Virus record (IMG/VR): IMGVR_UViG_3300030329_002153
Coordinates: 1-58,673 of that record
Direction: 5' to 3' (one strand)
DNA length: 58,673 bases
From: a virus
A program made the translations under genes and the position numbers. Positions 30,588 to 38,952 of the stretch are shown in pieces. Below the pieces are notes generated by a model. That model made no database searches, was not told the origin of the DNA, and was given only the letters and a program-made list of their open reading frames with translations. The first letter of the stretch is position 1, and every line of letters starts with the position of its first letter.

Positions 30588-30716
30588 TTACTTTCGCCTG
30601 CTGAGAGCCAGAACAACGGTACTGAAAATGACAACACCGGCAGCGACAAGGCCAAGTTCTCGGACAAGTTCGAGAGCTTTGGGGTCAATGTGGTGTGCGA
30701 CCTGAACAAGGTTCAT
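30588..30716 (-). CDS. 42-residue membrane peptide
   Basis: MNLVQVAHHIDPKALELVRE followed by one membrane span (LGLVAAGVVIFSTVVLAL) and a basic end SRRK. Excellent GGAGGTGGAG ribosome site. Orientation by charge would place the short Arg/Lys tail in the cytoplasm. Last gene before the terminator. Could be a lysis, superinfection-exclusion or membrane-anchor peptide; no direct evidence. Confidence 0.6.
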   Translation of the reverse strand: MNLVQVAHHIDPKALELVRELGLVAAGVVIFSTVVLALSRRK

Positions 30717-30796
30717 AACTCCACCTCCATGTGTGAGTGAGACACCTTATTGTCCCGCAAGTGGGCCGGGAAGGCTATGTCACCCCCACATATCGC

Positions 30797-30877
30797 TCAC
30801 TTGACCCAGACATCCCCCAAGCAGGAGACAACGGCGGCAATGGCGCAGAGCGCAAATACGAAGACGATGATGTCCAT
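30797..30877 (-). CDS. 26-residue membrane peptide
   Basis: MDIIVFVFALCAIAAVVSCL plus GDVWVK: essentially one transmembrane helix. AGGTGAG ribosome site five bases after the upstream gene's stop. Paired with the 42-residue membrane peptide further on. Function unknown. Confidence 0.55.
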   Translation of the reverse strand: MDIIVFVFALCAIAAVVSCLGDVWVK

Positions 30878-30881
30878 TTTC

Positions 30882-32180
30882 TCACCTAATGTTGGATGAA
30901 AAGTGTCCGGAGTACCCTTCAGCCTTTGACCAGAGGTAGGCTTCGGCTGCGCGTTTATTTGCGACGTATCCTTTGGCAAAGTGCCAAGAATCGGTTCCGG
31001 AAAGGCTTGGGAGGACTCTAACCCGGACACCGGAGAACTCGTCGGTGTTTTTTATGACGAGTTGTTTTGCCCGGTGGTAGTGTCCGAGGTGGAATTCCCT
31101 CCAGCGTGAGTTTGCCCAGAGTTCTGGGACTTCTGCGGCCATGATGGCTGGCAGGTCGCGGTGTTGTTCTTCGTTACCGTGTGTGAAGCCGATAAGGTTG
31201 ACGCCGTAGTGTCGGTACTTGCGTGGTCTTGGATCGTTGTCGACGGTCACGTCGTCTTGTTTGCGGAACCACGCAGCGAGGAAGCGTGTCATATACCACG
31301 AGGTGGACGTGTCGTGGTTGCCGGGCACCCAGAGGAGTTCCACGGGTGCGACATCCAGACACCGTTCCACGGCGTGAACGATGGCCATGGTTCCGGCTTC
31401 GAACACTTGGGCAAACGGTCGATCTGTGTCGACGGGGGTTCCCTTCGTGGTGGTTCCCCGCCAGTTGTCGACCTGAAAGAAGTCGTTCCCGATGGGAAAC
31501 AAAATCCGCTCTACATCCCAGTTGTTGGTCTTGGAGAGGAGGTCGTCGACAGCGTTCAGGAATACTTTTTCTGCAACATTGGTGTCAAACTTCTCGGCTT
31601 GCCAGCAGAGCTTGCCGAAGTGGGCATCGAAGACGGAGACCTCCAGCATGTGGGGGTCTGCCTTGGAGTCGCGTTGCTTGGGCTTGGCTGCGCGTGCGGG
31701 GGTTCTTTTGAACAGTGACTCCAGCCCATCAGTGATGTGCTTGGGTGCCCGCCGTCTCAGCCAGAGCTTGACCTGCCAGAGGGTGGTCGTGGTTATCGCG
31801 CCGTCGATCTTGGAGGCAGACTCCCACGAGTTCAGAACCTGACGCTCGATCTCCCAGATCGTCGTGTCAATGTTCCCGTACTCCAGTGCCTCGTCTGGAG
31901 TTTTGATTCTGGACGAGATCGAAGTGATTGTCGCGGTGTCGTTGTTGGTCGCGTGTTCGAACCGTTCGTCGTCACTCTTTGTGAGATCCGGCTTCGGGAC
32001 AACACCATCGTTGTCTCGGGCCACAGATTGAATTTTGTTTTTGACAGAGTTGTAGGACCGGCCAAGATGCTCGCATATCTGTGGCGCAGAATGCCCGTCG
32101 GCGCGCATGTCCAGCAGTGTTTGAACTTCTCGTTCGGACCAAGGCTTCTTAGCCGTTGACCTCCGGGGCCTCTCTTCCAT
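30882..32180 (-). CDS. HTH-containing calcineurin-like metallophosphoesterase
   Basis: 432 residues from the ATG with GGAGG. The N-terminal ~55 residues are a SANT/HTH-like helix-turn-helix (WSEREVQTLLDMRADGHSAP, then GRSYNSVKNKIQ). The catalytic domain carries the metallophosphoesterase motifs in order: SVFDAHFGK (D-x-H), GNDFFQVDN (GD/N), VPGNHDT, GFTHGN and LGHYHRAK (GHxH). These ligate two metals. Similar phage proteins are suspected DNA nucleases of SbcD type. With an attached DNA-binding domain a nuclease role is likely, and it lies next to a hairpin-rich region that an SbcD-like enzyme could process. Substrate is not shown. Confidence 0.88.
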   Translation of the reverse strand: MEERPRRSTAKKPWSEREVQTLLDMRADGHSAPQICEHLGRSYNSVKNKIQSVARDNDGVVPKPDLTKSDDERFEHATNNDTATITSISSRIKTPDEALEYGNIDTTIWEIERQVLNSWESASKIDGAITTTTLWQVKLWLRRRAPKHITDGLESLFKRTPARAAKPKQRDSKADPHMLEVSVFDAHFGKLCWQAEKFDTNVAEKVFLNAVDDLLSKTNNWDVERILFPIGNDFFQVDNWRGTTTKGTPVDTDRPFAQVFEAGTMAIVHAVERCLDVAPVELLWVPGNHDTSTSWYMTRFLAAWFRKQDDVTVDNDPRPRKYRHYGVNLIGFTHGNEEQHRDLPAIMAAEVPELWANSRWREFHLGHYHRAKQLVIKNTDEFSGVRVRVLPSLSGTDSWHFAKGYVANKRAAEAYLWSKAEGYSGHFSSNIR

Positions 32181-32472
32181 GAATTGCCTCCGCTTGTCTG
32201 TACAACACCAGCGCAATCACAGCGTAGTTGGCCAGATCCAGAAGGCTGTCTTCAACGGACTCGTTGGCCAGTTGCCGCTTCTTGGCAAATGTTTTCAGTC
32301 TGCTCATCTTGTCATTAGCCCTGACGATGGCTCCAAGCCATGCCGGGATTCCAAACTCTTCGCTTGCTCTTACGTTTGCAAAGGGGTCTTCATCGGTTCC
32401 GTAGTCTAGGTTTTTCTTGTCGTGCAGTTCAGCCATCTCTTTGAGGGCTGTGTGGAATGTTTGATCTGTCAC
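32149..32472 (-). CDS. Nmad1/MazG-like phage protein
   Basis: 107 residues from a GTG (VTDQTFHTAL...) with GAGAGGAAG upstream. The pattern HDKKNLDYGTDEDPFANVR, then DKMSRLKTF and NESVEDSLLDLANYAVIAL, matches the DUF1599 (nucleotide-modification-associated domain 1) family, related to MazG-like all-alpha NTP pyrophosphatases. The Glu/Asp positions could bind Mg-nucleotide. Known members occur in phages with nucleotide metabolism or base modification. Overlaps the phosphoesterase gene by 32 bases. Confidence 0.8.
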   Translation of the reverse strand: MTDQTFHTALKEMAELHDKKNLDYGTDEDPFANVRASEEFGIPAWLGAIVRANDKMSRLKTFAKKRQLANESVEDSLLDLANYAVIALVLYRQAEAIHGREAPEVNG

Positions 32473-32660
32473 CGTCTTCCTCTCGGTTTGGTCATTTCTC
32501 GGACTGGGTCCACTGACGCCGGGACAGACCATGGGGTGGGTCCGACCTCTCGGGACCACCGCTCCTCTGTCCACTCCTCGCGGATCTCGGCGCAGATTCT
32601 GCGTATCTCTTCCGGCGTGGGGGAATACCCATGGGGGCCGTTTGGTCGATCCTTCGACAT
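32469..32660 (-). CDS. Small conserved-type phage protein
   Basis: 63 residues with TPEEIRRICAEIREEWTEER in the middle and a Pro/Trp-containing end (PTPWSVPASVDP). This EEIRxxCxxIRxxW pattern is common in small phage proteins of unknown role. Four-base overlap with the next gene (GTGA). Function unknown. Confidence 0.65.
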   Translation of the reverse strand: MSKDRPNGPHGYSPTPEEIRRICAEIREEWTEERWSREVGPTPWSVPASVDPVREMTKPRGRR

Positions 32661-32825
32661 GACGAACCTTGGCCCCCTTGTGGCACAAAGGAAGGACACC
32701 TGCCTGACTACAGGAAGGGAGCGAGGGCATGGCTTCCTGTGGCGGGACCAGAACAGGCGGGTTCTATCCCGCTTGCCGTCGCAGGTTTTTTGTTGTCCGG
32801 AAACCTGCCAAAACCGGTGCAAGAG
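32661..32825. other. Structured intergenic gap
   Basis: No gene seen. Inverted repeats ACAGGAAG/CTTCCTGT (32710-32740) and GCAGGTTT/AAACCTGC (32781-32808). A GCGGG-TTCTAT-CCCGC stem resembles a tRNA T-arm but no tRNA can be folded. Possibly a leader structure between ssb and the downstream genes. Confidence 0.4.
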
Positions 32826-33194
32826 TTAGAACGGGACTTCCTCGTCATTGAACCCGGAAAGTTGCTGCTGGTCCATAGCAGGCTCACTGTCAGGAGCTTC
32901 GTCCTCGACAGTGATTCTCTGGACCGTGCAGTTGATGAAGATCCTGTCTTCCCACTTCCTGCCGTCCAGACTTCCGTCGACACGAACCTTCTGCCCCTCC
33001 TTGACCATCACGTCGTACTCCTCGGCCTGACGACCGAGCTTCTGCACGATGACCGGTTGCATTGTCGGCTGTCCCCGCCAGTCCTTGATCTCTTGCTCAA
33101 GCACAATCTCCAGCAGGGGCGTGTCCTTGGCACCGACAGCCCTCAAGGTTTTCTTGCTCACAGTGCCGGTTAGTGTTACGTTGTTGATGTCCAT
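32826..33194 (-). CDS. ssb: Single-stranded DNA-binding protein
   Basis: 122 residues. OB-fold pattern starting MDINNVTLTGTVSKK with core strands (LLEIVLEQEI, QPVIVQKLG, KVRVDGSLDGRKW, FINCTVQRIT), a disordered linker, and the acidic tail NDEEVPF typical of bacterial SSB tails that recruit replication and recombination enzymes. It would coat phage ssDNA and may engage host repair proteins. Start at the ATG with GGAGAAGGG. First gene of its unit, under the promoter at 33251-33279. Confidence 0.92.
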   Translation of the reverse strand: MDINNVTLTGTVSKKTLRAVGAKDTPLLEIVLEQEIKDWRGQPTMQPVIVQKLGRQAEEYDVMVKEGQKVRVDGSLDGRKWEDRIFINCTVQRITVEDEAPDSEPAMDQQQLSGFNDEEVPF

Positions 33195-33250
33195 GCCCTT
33201 CTCCATATCTTTCGTTGCGCCCGGAACCACCTCCGGGCCTTTGGGCTAAG

Positions 33251-33279
33251 ACTATATAGTAACGCAAGAGTGAATGCAA
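33251..33279 (-). promoter_or_regulatory. Sigma70-like promoter for the ssb operon
   Basis: On the minus strand TTGCAT, a 17-base spacer, then TATAGT. The -10 sits in the palindrome ACTATATAGT, so a plus-strand -10 is also present, though no good plus-strand -35 is seen for the divergent virion module. Confidence 0.7.
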
Positions 33280-33289
33280 GGGGCAGGGT

Positions 33290-35779
33290 GTGGCTAATCC
33301 CTATCGTGATATCGTTACTGGTGATTACCACACCCCGAGGTATGTCACGCGAGGTGAGGGGCAGCCGCAATTTTCCAAGGTGGCTGACCGGGAAGCGTTC
33401 CGTTACGACAGGACGCGAGACGCAATTCACGGTGTCGACTTTTCTGGTGTGGCGAGGGATATGGGTCTGGGGAGCGAGCAGGCCGCCAAAGACTGGTTCC
33501 AAAGTCTGGGGGTCCAGCAGCGTCAGAAAGTCAGGGAATCGTGGCCTCTTTTCAAAACGGAAAAGTATGGCCTCATGCCGTTCCAGATTGTTGATAAGGA
33601 GGACTTGAGAGATCCGGGCAGGAGGACGGACAGGGGCGGTGACCCAACTCTGTATGAAATGTTTCGTGGAGAACTGGTTGACCCTGTCCTCGACATGCTC
33701 AACATCAACGAGAAGGAAAGGCACACAGATCCATTCCATGGCGGCGAACCAAGGCCGACGATGTTTCGCGCCGCAGACAAGTTGAACAGAGACTTGGGCC
33801 AGATGCTTGGCACAGAGAAAGGCACAGCCACGGGTGGGCTGGGGACTCTGGCCGAAGACTACGAAGAGAATGTTGCAAAGCCGTTTCGTAGAGACTTGCC
33901 CGGAACTTACGTTCCGATGTATGCGCAGGGTCTCGGGATCTGGAGTCCAGAAGAGGCGTCTGCCTATAGGGACAGGGTGACCAACAGGCCGAACCTCGCT
34001 GAGTCGATTGGCTACGACCCGCTGAACCTGTTCGAGGTTGGTGCCCTGACGAAGCTGGTTCAGGGCGGGCGGATGGCTAGAGGCGCAGGGTCTCTGGAGG
34101 ATATCGCCAAGTTCCGAAACCTCCACACCCCTGCAAGGGATACTCTGTTCAACCGAATGACTGGAGAGTTCGATCCCGGCAGGAGGCAGGCCATGGGCGG
34201 GATGGCTGCTGGTGCTGCCGCTCTTGCCGGTCTGAAGGGCGCGACGATGGCTGGACCCGAGGCAGCCAAGGTGGCTTCCACGGTGGCGCATGTCTCCGGT
34301 GTTGATCCGACCGGACCCAGTGTAGTTCTGGAGGGTCTTCTGAAGCACGGCTCTGATAAAGGTCGAGCCGTACTCTTGGACTCGATAGGTGATGCTGCTC
34401 GCCAGTCTGGCAAGGGCGGTGATCCTATTGAGTGGGTTCACAGACCCAACCTAGACAAGGCAAACAGAAGACGACAAGGACAGCAGACAACGCGATACGA
34501 GTCCTTGGGAGACCTTCTCAAGGCGGAGAAAAGAAAAGTAACGTCGGGGGATCTGAAACACCTAGACCACACAGATAAAGATGTGCAGCATGCCGTCGCG
34601 CAAGAATGGGGAAAAAAATACCCCCACCTTGCCAAAAAGTTCAACGAGGGAACACTCGATATTGGCAGGTACGCCGAAGAGCAGGAAAACTTGAGCAAGT
34701 TCTGGAATAAACTGTACAAATACCATGCTCGTGGTCGAGGTGCCGCAAAGGGGCTGAGTTTCACCGAGTATGCAAACTTGCCTCGCACTAGAAAGAGAAT
34801 TGCCAAAGTAGAAGAAGCAAACAAATATTACCTACAACACACCCCAGAAGGGTCCATGGATGAAATGATGAAGTCTGGACGAGCCGAGGGGGCATCAGAT
34901 GTCTATGGCGATGACCCACTCTCTTACCATGCCCAAAGTGCAGGCATGGACGAAGACGTGCGAGATATTATGTGGGAGATGGACCCAGACGAAATAGAAC
35001 CGGGATCGCACTGGTTCGGTGCCGACGAGGCCATGGACGATCTAAAGAGCGACATGATGTACGCCATGGATGACACCGAAATTTGGGGCGACAAGTCCAA
35101 ATACCTAGGCTCCTTGGCTCACGAGGGGAAACGTCAATACATACCAGAGGTTGAGCAGGGGTTGCGGCAGGCACTTGGCGTGGAAACCCCTGCCGGGCAG
35201 CATGCGGCCCAGACTCTTGACGATTTCCTTTTGCACTCAATTCACGAAATGGAGAGATCGAAAGCCGCATCGCATCCGTGGCCAATAACAAGAACTGATA
35301 AGCACGGACTGCATGAGTTATACGGAGACGAGGCGATAAGGTATCTCCAGAAGCAGAGGATGGCTGTCAAAAAGAACGGAATATTCGCTGCTGATGAAGG
35401 TGTGCTACACGAGTGGGCCGATAACGACTTTGTTGGGTATATGGATGCCAAGTGGGTTAGCGCAAGTTCGCCCGGACCAAACAGAACAATCGGAACTATT
35501 CCAGACAGGGAGAGGTACTTACAGGAACTCACAGACCACGGAAGGCCGAGATCCGACGCAGGAACGAGATATTCTGAGTCTGGCCAGCAACCGTTCAGGC
35601 TTCCGTTCGACAAGACCCTGTCGGTGGGTCCGTCGCAAGCACCCAAGAGGCGGGTCAGTTTGCAGGAGTCCCTCAAGAGGGCCGGGGCACCACCATCAGA
35701 GGTGGAGGCCGCAGGTGGAGCATTCGATGCGGTCGATCCGCCCCTTATCAAAATGTTGAAAAGGCATAGAAGGAAATGA
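33290..35779 (+). CDS. Large putative internal/ejected virion protein
   Basis: 829 residues from a GTG with AAGGGG. First gene of the virion module. The N-terminal ~240 residues are hydrophilic; around residue 241 is YDPLNLFEVGALTKLV, resembling motifs in the 1471- and 501-residue proteins. Residues about 300-325 are Ala/Gly-rich and weakly hydrophobic. Residues about 385-780 are charged and aromatic-rich and use more A-ending, AGA and ACA codons than the flanks, as if a module had been inserted. I recognise no catalytic motif. Role as a DNA-associated or ejected protein is inferred. Confidence 0.75.
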   Translation: MANPYRDIVTGDYHTPRYVTRGEGQPQFSKVADREAFRYDRTRDAIHGVDFSGVARDMGLGSEQAAKDWFQSLGVQQRQKVRESWPLFKTEKYGLMPFQIVDKEDLRDPGRRTDRGGDPTLYEMFRGELVDPVLDMLNINEKERHTDPFHGGEPRPTMFRAADKLNRDLGQMLGTEKGTATGGLGTLAEDYEENVAKPFRRDLPGTYVPMYAQGLGIWSPEEASAYRDRVTNRPNLAESIGYDPLNLFEVGALTKLVQGGRMARGAGSLEDIAKFRNLHTPARDTLFNRMTGEFDPGRRQAMGGMAAGAAALAGLKGATMAGPEAAKVASTVAHVSGVDPTGPSVVLEGLLKHGSDKGRAVLLDSIGDAARQSGKGGDPIEWVHRPNLDKANRRRQGQQTTRYESLGDLLKAEKRKVTSGDLKHLDHTDKDVQHAVAQEWGKKYPHLAKKFNEGTLDIGRYAEEQENLSKFWNKLYKYHARGRGAAKGLSFTEYANLPRTRKRIAKVEEANKYYLQHTPEGSMDEMMKSGRAEGASDVYGDDPLSYHAQSAGMDEDVRDIMWEMDPDEIEPGSHWFGADEAMDDLKSDMMYAMDDTEIWGDKSKYLGSLAHEGKRQYIPEVEQGLRQALGVETPAGQHAAQTLDDFLLHSIHEMERSKAASHPWPITRTDKHGLHELYGDEAIRYLQKQRMAVKKNGIFAADEGVLHEWADNDFVGYMDAKWVSASSPGPNRTIGTIPDRERYLQELTDHGRPRSDAGTRYSESGQQPFRLPFDKTLSVGPSQAPKRRVSLQESLKRAGAPPSEVEAAGGAFDAVDPPLIKMLKRHRRK

Positions 35780-35991
35780 TGGAACCCGGAAACTGGATCG
35801 CCGTTATTGCCATCACTATTAGTGTTGTCGGAGCCGCCGCTGGGTGGATGTTCCGCATGGCCAGAGGCATGACGAAGCTGGAGGCACTCGTCCACCGTGT
35901 GGAAAAATGTGAGAAAGCGGTTGAAAAAAGTTCAGCAAAACTAGAGGATCATGCTGTGAGGCTGGTGAAGCTGGAAACAACCAGCGTGTGA
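35776..35991 (+). CDS. Membrane-anchored coiled-coil protein
   Basis: 71 residues, overlapping the previous stop (ATGA); a second ATG three bases later fits AGGA spacing equally well. An N-terminal membrane span (NWIAVIAITISVVGAAAGWM) is followed by a coiled coil with heptads (KLEALVHRVEKCEKAVEK ... KLEDHAVRLVKLE). Shape resembles small phage lysis or membrane-anchor proteins, but it lies beside capsid genes. Function unknown. Confidence 0.7.
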   Translation: MMEPGNWIAVIAITISVVGAAAGWMFRMARGMTKLEALVHRVEKCEKAVEKSSAKLEDHAVRLVKLETTSV

Positions 35992-36026
35992 CACCATAGC
36001 ATCAGGCACCAAGAGGAGACGAGGGA

Positions 36027-37142
36027 ATGTCAACAGACGCACCGATGCCAGATAACGGTCAGGAAATTCAGCAGCCGCAGATCAACACCGAGGCTCCACC
36101 GCCTCCCGTGTCGTTCGAGGCGGCGGCCACGCAGCAGCCAGCCCCGCCGACCGCAGCGGCTGGGGTTCGCGAGGCTTTCGCCGCTCGCGGGTACGATGTT
36201 CAGAACTTCCAAGACGACCAGCAGTTCATCGAGACGATTGAGTCTGGCCTGTCGCAGTTGACCGACCTGCCTCAGTTGCAGCAGCTTGCCGAGTACGGGA
36301 GAAAGTATCTCAGTGAGCAGTCCCAAGGGGAGCCTGTCTCTGAGCCGCCTCCGGAATCCTACACGGATGTCAATCAGGCTCCTGCTGGCAACTGGCAACC
36401 TCCAGAGTTTGACCCAGCTTGGGACAATCTGCTCACCCTCGACGCAGCGTCTGGCCAGTACATTCCAGTCAACGAACATGTGAACCCGGCTGTTGCCCAG
36501 AAGGCCAATGAGTACAAGGACTGGATGAGGGATCAGGGCCAGCAGTTCTGGAAGAACCCATACGAGTTCATGCAGAATGGACTCCAAGGTTGGATTGAAA
36601 ACACGATTGATAGTCGTGTGTCTCAGATCGAAGACCGAAGAAAATATTCAGAAGAGGTCGATCAGTTCTTGAACCAGAACGCAGCTTCGTTGTACCATCT
36701 TGACGAGCAAGGCAATATTGTGCATGATCCTGTGACAGGGGAAGAGTCCCTGACACCACAGGGCCAAGCCCTAAAGAATTATGCTGAGCAGGCTCGTTCA
36801 TCAGGCATGAGAGACCCAAGAGCAATCCAGCAGTATGCGGTCGGAATGCTTGAGCGAGACAGCCTACTACAACACAATGTTCAGTTGCAGCAGTACCAAC
36901 AGCAACAGCAACAGCAACAATACGAGACGCAGCAGCCCATGACCCCCGAGCAGGTCAATCAACAGCAGAAGGAGTCGTTTGTCTCCAGAGCGTTGCCGCA
37001 GGGTTCAGGGTATGCTCCAAACTACGACGCGACGGTCGCATCCGCTGCGGAAGCGGGAATTCCTCAGAACGGTGAATCGTCATTTTTTGACATGGCCGTT
37101 CCGGAAATGATGAACATGGGGATCATGCCCCAGACTGGCTAG
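36027..37142 (+). CDS. Putative capsid scaffolding protein
   Basis: 371 residues, encoded 16 bases before the major capsid gene. It is acidic and Gln/Pro-rich, with disordered N-terminus (PQINTEAPPPPVSF), a helical region (FIETIESGLSQLTDLPQLQQ), a central helix-rich part (DWMRDQGQQFWKNPYEF) and a polyGln C-terminal stretch (about 285-305). Composition, position and size fit a scaffold that is lost after procapsid assembly. No protease is seen nearby. Confidence 0.75.
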   Translation: MSTDAPMPDNGQEIQQPQINTEAPPPPVSFEAAATQQPAPPTAAAGVREAFAARGYDVQNFQDDQQFIETIESGLSQLTDLPQLQQLAEYGRKYLSEQSQGEPVSEPPPESYTDVNQAPAGNWQPPEFDPAWDNLLTLDAASGQYIPVNEHVNPAVAQKANEYKDWMRDQGQQFWKNPYEFMQNGLQGWIENTIDSRVSQIEDRRKYSEEVDQFLNQNAASLYHLDEQGNIVHDPVTGEESLTPQGQALKNYAEQARSSGMRDPRAIQQYAVGMLERDSLLQHNVQLQQYQQQQQQQQYETQQPMTPEQVNQQQKESFVSRALPQGSGYAPNYDATVASAAEAGIPQNGESSFFDMAVPEMMNMGIMPQTG

Positions 37143-37158
37143 TTAGGGAGAACACCAG

Positions 37159-38274
37159 ATGGCCAACGAATGGATCGGCGTAATCCACAGCACTGCGCCC
37201 AAGTATCTCAGTGGAGCCGCCGACAACACGATCCGGAAACGTCTAATCCTGTCGCTTCTTCAGAAGCGCGGGCGTATTCGTTTCAATGAGAATTCCTACG
37301 AATGCAACTGGGATGTTGAATTCGCAGAGCAGCCCGTCGAGGCTTACGGCGACGGCGGTTCTCTGAACTTCAGTCGCTACGACTTGTACCGTCAGTTGAA
37401 GATCGACTGGCGTGGGTACAAGGCGACCGACCTGATGACCGAGAAAGAGCGTTTGATGAATGATGGCAATCTCGCCATCGTCAAGCGGTATGACAAGATC
37501 ATGCCGAAGCTCATGCGGTCCCTCAACAACAAGTTCTGCGGTGAACTCTTTGTTGATGGCTACGCCTCTGGCAACGAGAACCGGCTGCATGGACTGGAGT
37601 CGTTCCTTGGCGAACTCACCAGTCCGGCTATTGCCAACGCCGACCGGGTTGTTCGCCCGAGTGACACCTATGGTGGCAAGTCAACTGTCCTCGGAAACGA
37701 TGGCGGAACTTGGTCCAACACCTCTGGCATCACCCAGCCGAACTCGACACTGTCGAAGGATTGGCCGGATGGCAACGGTACTCCCGAGTACGATTACCTG
37801 TCACCGAAGCTGGTGAACTGGGGATCGAACGGCTGGGGCACGGGCAGTGAGAACTGGGTCGACAACTGCGAGCGGGTCTTCCGCCAGTCGACCATCTGGC
37901 TGACCCACACGGGTGGCACAGACAGCAAGCCTGACCTGTACCTCTGTGCTGGCGACCTGTACTACGACTACCTCAACAAGCAGTCGTCGAAGCAGCGGAT
38001 CGTCATTCCTCACAAGGAAGCCGAGGATCTGGGCTTCAGCGATACGCTGAACCAAGAAGGCGTGATGATCGCCTCTGATTTTGATGTCCCCGCCGGGACG
38101 GCTTACGGGATCAATGTTGAACAGATGGAGCTTGCTTCTCTGGACAGCGTCCTGTTCGCAAGCCGTGGCCCCGAGTACGACATCAAGACAGACGCTTGGT
38201 TGTTCATGGTTGGTTTCTTCGGAAACGCCCGATACAACCCGAAATACTTCGCCAAGATCAAGAACTTCGAATAA
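37159..38274 (+). CDS. Major capsid protein
   Basis: 371 residues. Begins MANEWIGVIHSTAPKYLSG, with an N-terminal arm followed by a strand-rich domain (GRIRFNENSYECNWDVEF, LNFSRYDLYRQLKIDWRG), an acidic long helix region (DLMTEKERLMNDGNLAIVKR) and a C-terminal domain (ASRGPEYDIKTDAWLFMVGF). Length, composition and place between scaffold and decoration genes match an HK97-fold major capsid protein. No propeptide is obvious. Its codon use is more regular (C/G-ending) than in neighbours, as expected for the most abundant product. Confidence 0.85.
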   Translation: MANEWIGVIHSTAPKYLSGAADNTIRKRLILSLLQKRGRIRFNENSYECNWDVEFAEQPVEAYGDGGSLNFSRYDLYRQLKIDWRGYKATDLMTEKERLMNDGNLAIVKRYDKIMPKLMRSLNNKFCGELFVDGYASGNENRLHGLESFLGELTSPAIANADRVVRPSDTYGGKSTVLGNDGGTWSNTSGITQPNSTLSKDWPDGNGTPEYDYLSPKLVNWGSNGWGTGSENWVDNCERVFRQSTIWLTHTGGTDSKPDLYLCAGDLYYDYLNKQSSKQRIVIPHKEAEDLGFSDTLNQEGVMIASDFDVPAGTAYGINVEQMELASLDSVLFASRGPEYDIKTDAWLFMVGFFGNARYNPKYFAKIKNFE

Positions 38275-38295
38275 AGCGACAGGGAGAAAGAAACG

Positions 38296-38874
38296 ATGGC
38301 TGAGAATTCTGTAGCACCTGTTGCCCGTGGGAAGACATTCTTCGACGGCGGCACGGTTGACACATCAGGTGGAAAGCACCTTGAAGGCACGGTTCATGTG
38401 TTCCCGAACACTGACCCGGATGACACGACGAATCGCCGCGACGGTGGTAATGTCACCTGTATCCTCGTTCGCAACTCACACTCAGCAGCACTTCTGCCGG
38501 GTATCGTTGTGAAGTGGAAGACCGACGCCACCTCCGGTTCGGAACTTGTCGAAGGCCGCGAAGTTGTTGGTGGAGACATTGGCCTCAAGGCCCGCGCCGC
38601 TGGTGTGGTTGATGACCACCTTCCGGCAGCCGGTGTTCCGGTTGGCGACCTGTTCTGGCTTGTTGTCAAAGGCCAGTGCAAGTGTACTGTCGATGGTGCA
38701 GTTGCGGCTGGTGCCATTGTCTTGTCTGCCGCTGCTGACGGTCACGTCAAGTCTCAAACGAGTCTGTCAAACCTTGAGCAGTTGTACGCCATTGGTATCA
38801 ATGGTGGTCACTCAACGATCTCCGACAACGGGACTGGTGTCATCAACGTCAACATCCTGACGAATGGTGTCTGA
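38296..38874 (+). CDS. Capsid decoration-type protein
   Basis: 192 residues, beta-rich with Gly/Ala/Val (GNVTCILVRNSHSAALLPG, DLFWLVVKGQCKCTVDGAVA, AGAIVLSAAADGHVKS), 21 bases after the capsid gene and followed by a strong terminator. The pattern resembles small head-decoration or DUF2190-like proteins that bind outside the capsid lattice. Family not certain. Confidence 0.7.
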   Translation: MAENSVAPVARGKTFFDGGTVDTSGGKHLEGTVHVFPNTDPDDTTNRRDGGNVTCILVRNSHSAALLPGIVVKWKTDATSGSELVEGREVVGGDIGLKARAAGVVDDHLPAAGVPVGDLFWLVVKGQCKCTVDGAVAAGAIVLSAAADGHVKSQTSLSNLEQLYAIGINGGHSTISDNGTGVINVNILTNGV

Positions 38875-38901
38875 CCATCAGTCTGTGAAGCGGAACCATA
38901 A

Positions 38902-38940
38902 GGGCCGCCGTTCCGAGTGATCGGGCGGCGGCCCTTTTTT
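38902..38940 (+). terminator. Rho-independent terminator after capsid/decoration genes
   Basis: Nine-base GGGCCGCCG stem with CGGCGGCCC, 15-base loop, then TTTTTT. It lowers read-through from the capsid genes into the terminase and portal genes, so capsid protein can be made in excess. Confidence 0.9.
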
Positions 38941-38952
38941 CGGGAACATTCC

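Noticed and set aside
32750-32790. Possible tRNA T-arm (GCGGG-TTCTAT-CCCGC)
   Set aside because: Loop is one base short and no acceptor, D or anticodon arms can be formed around it.
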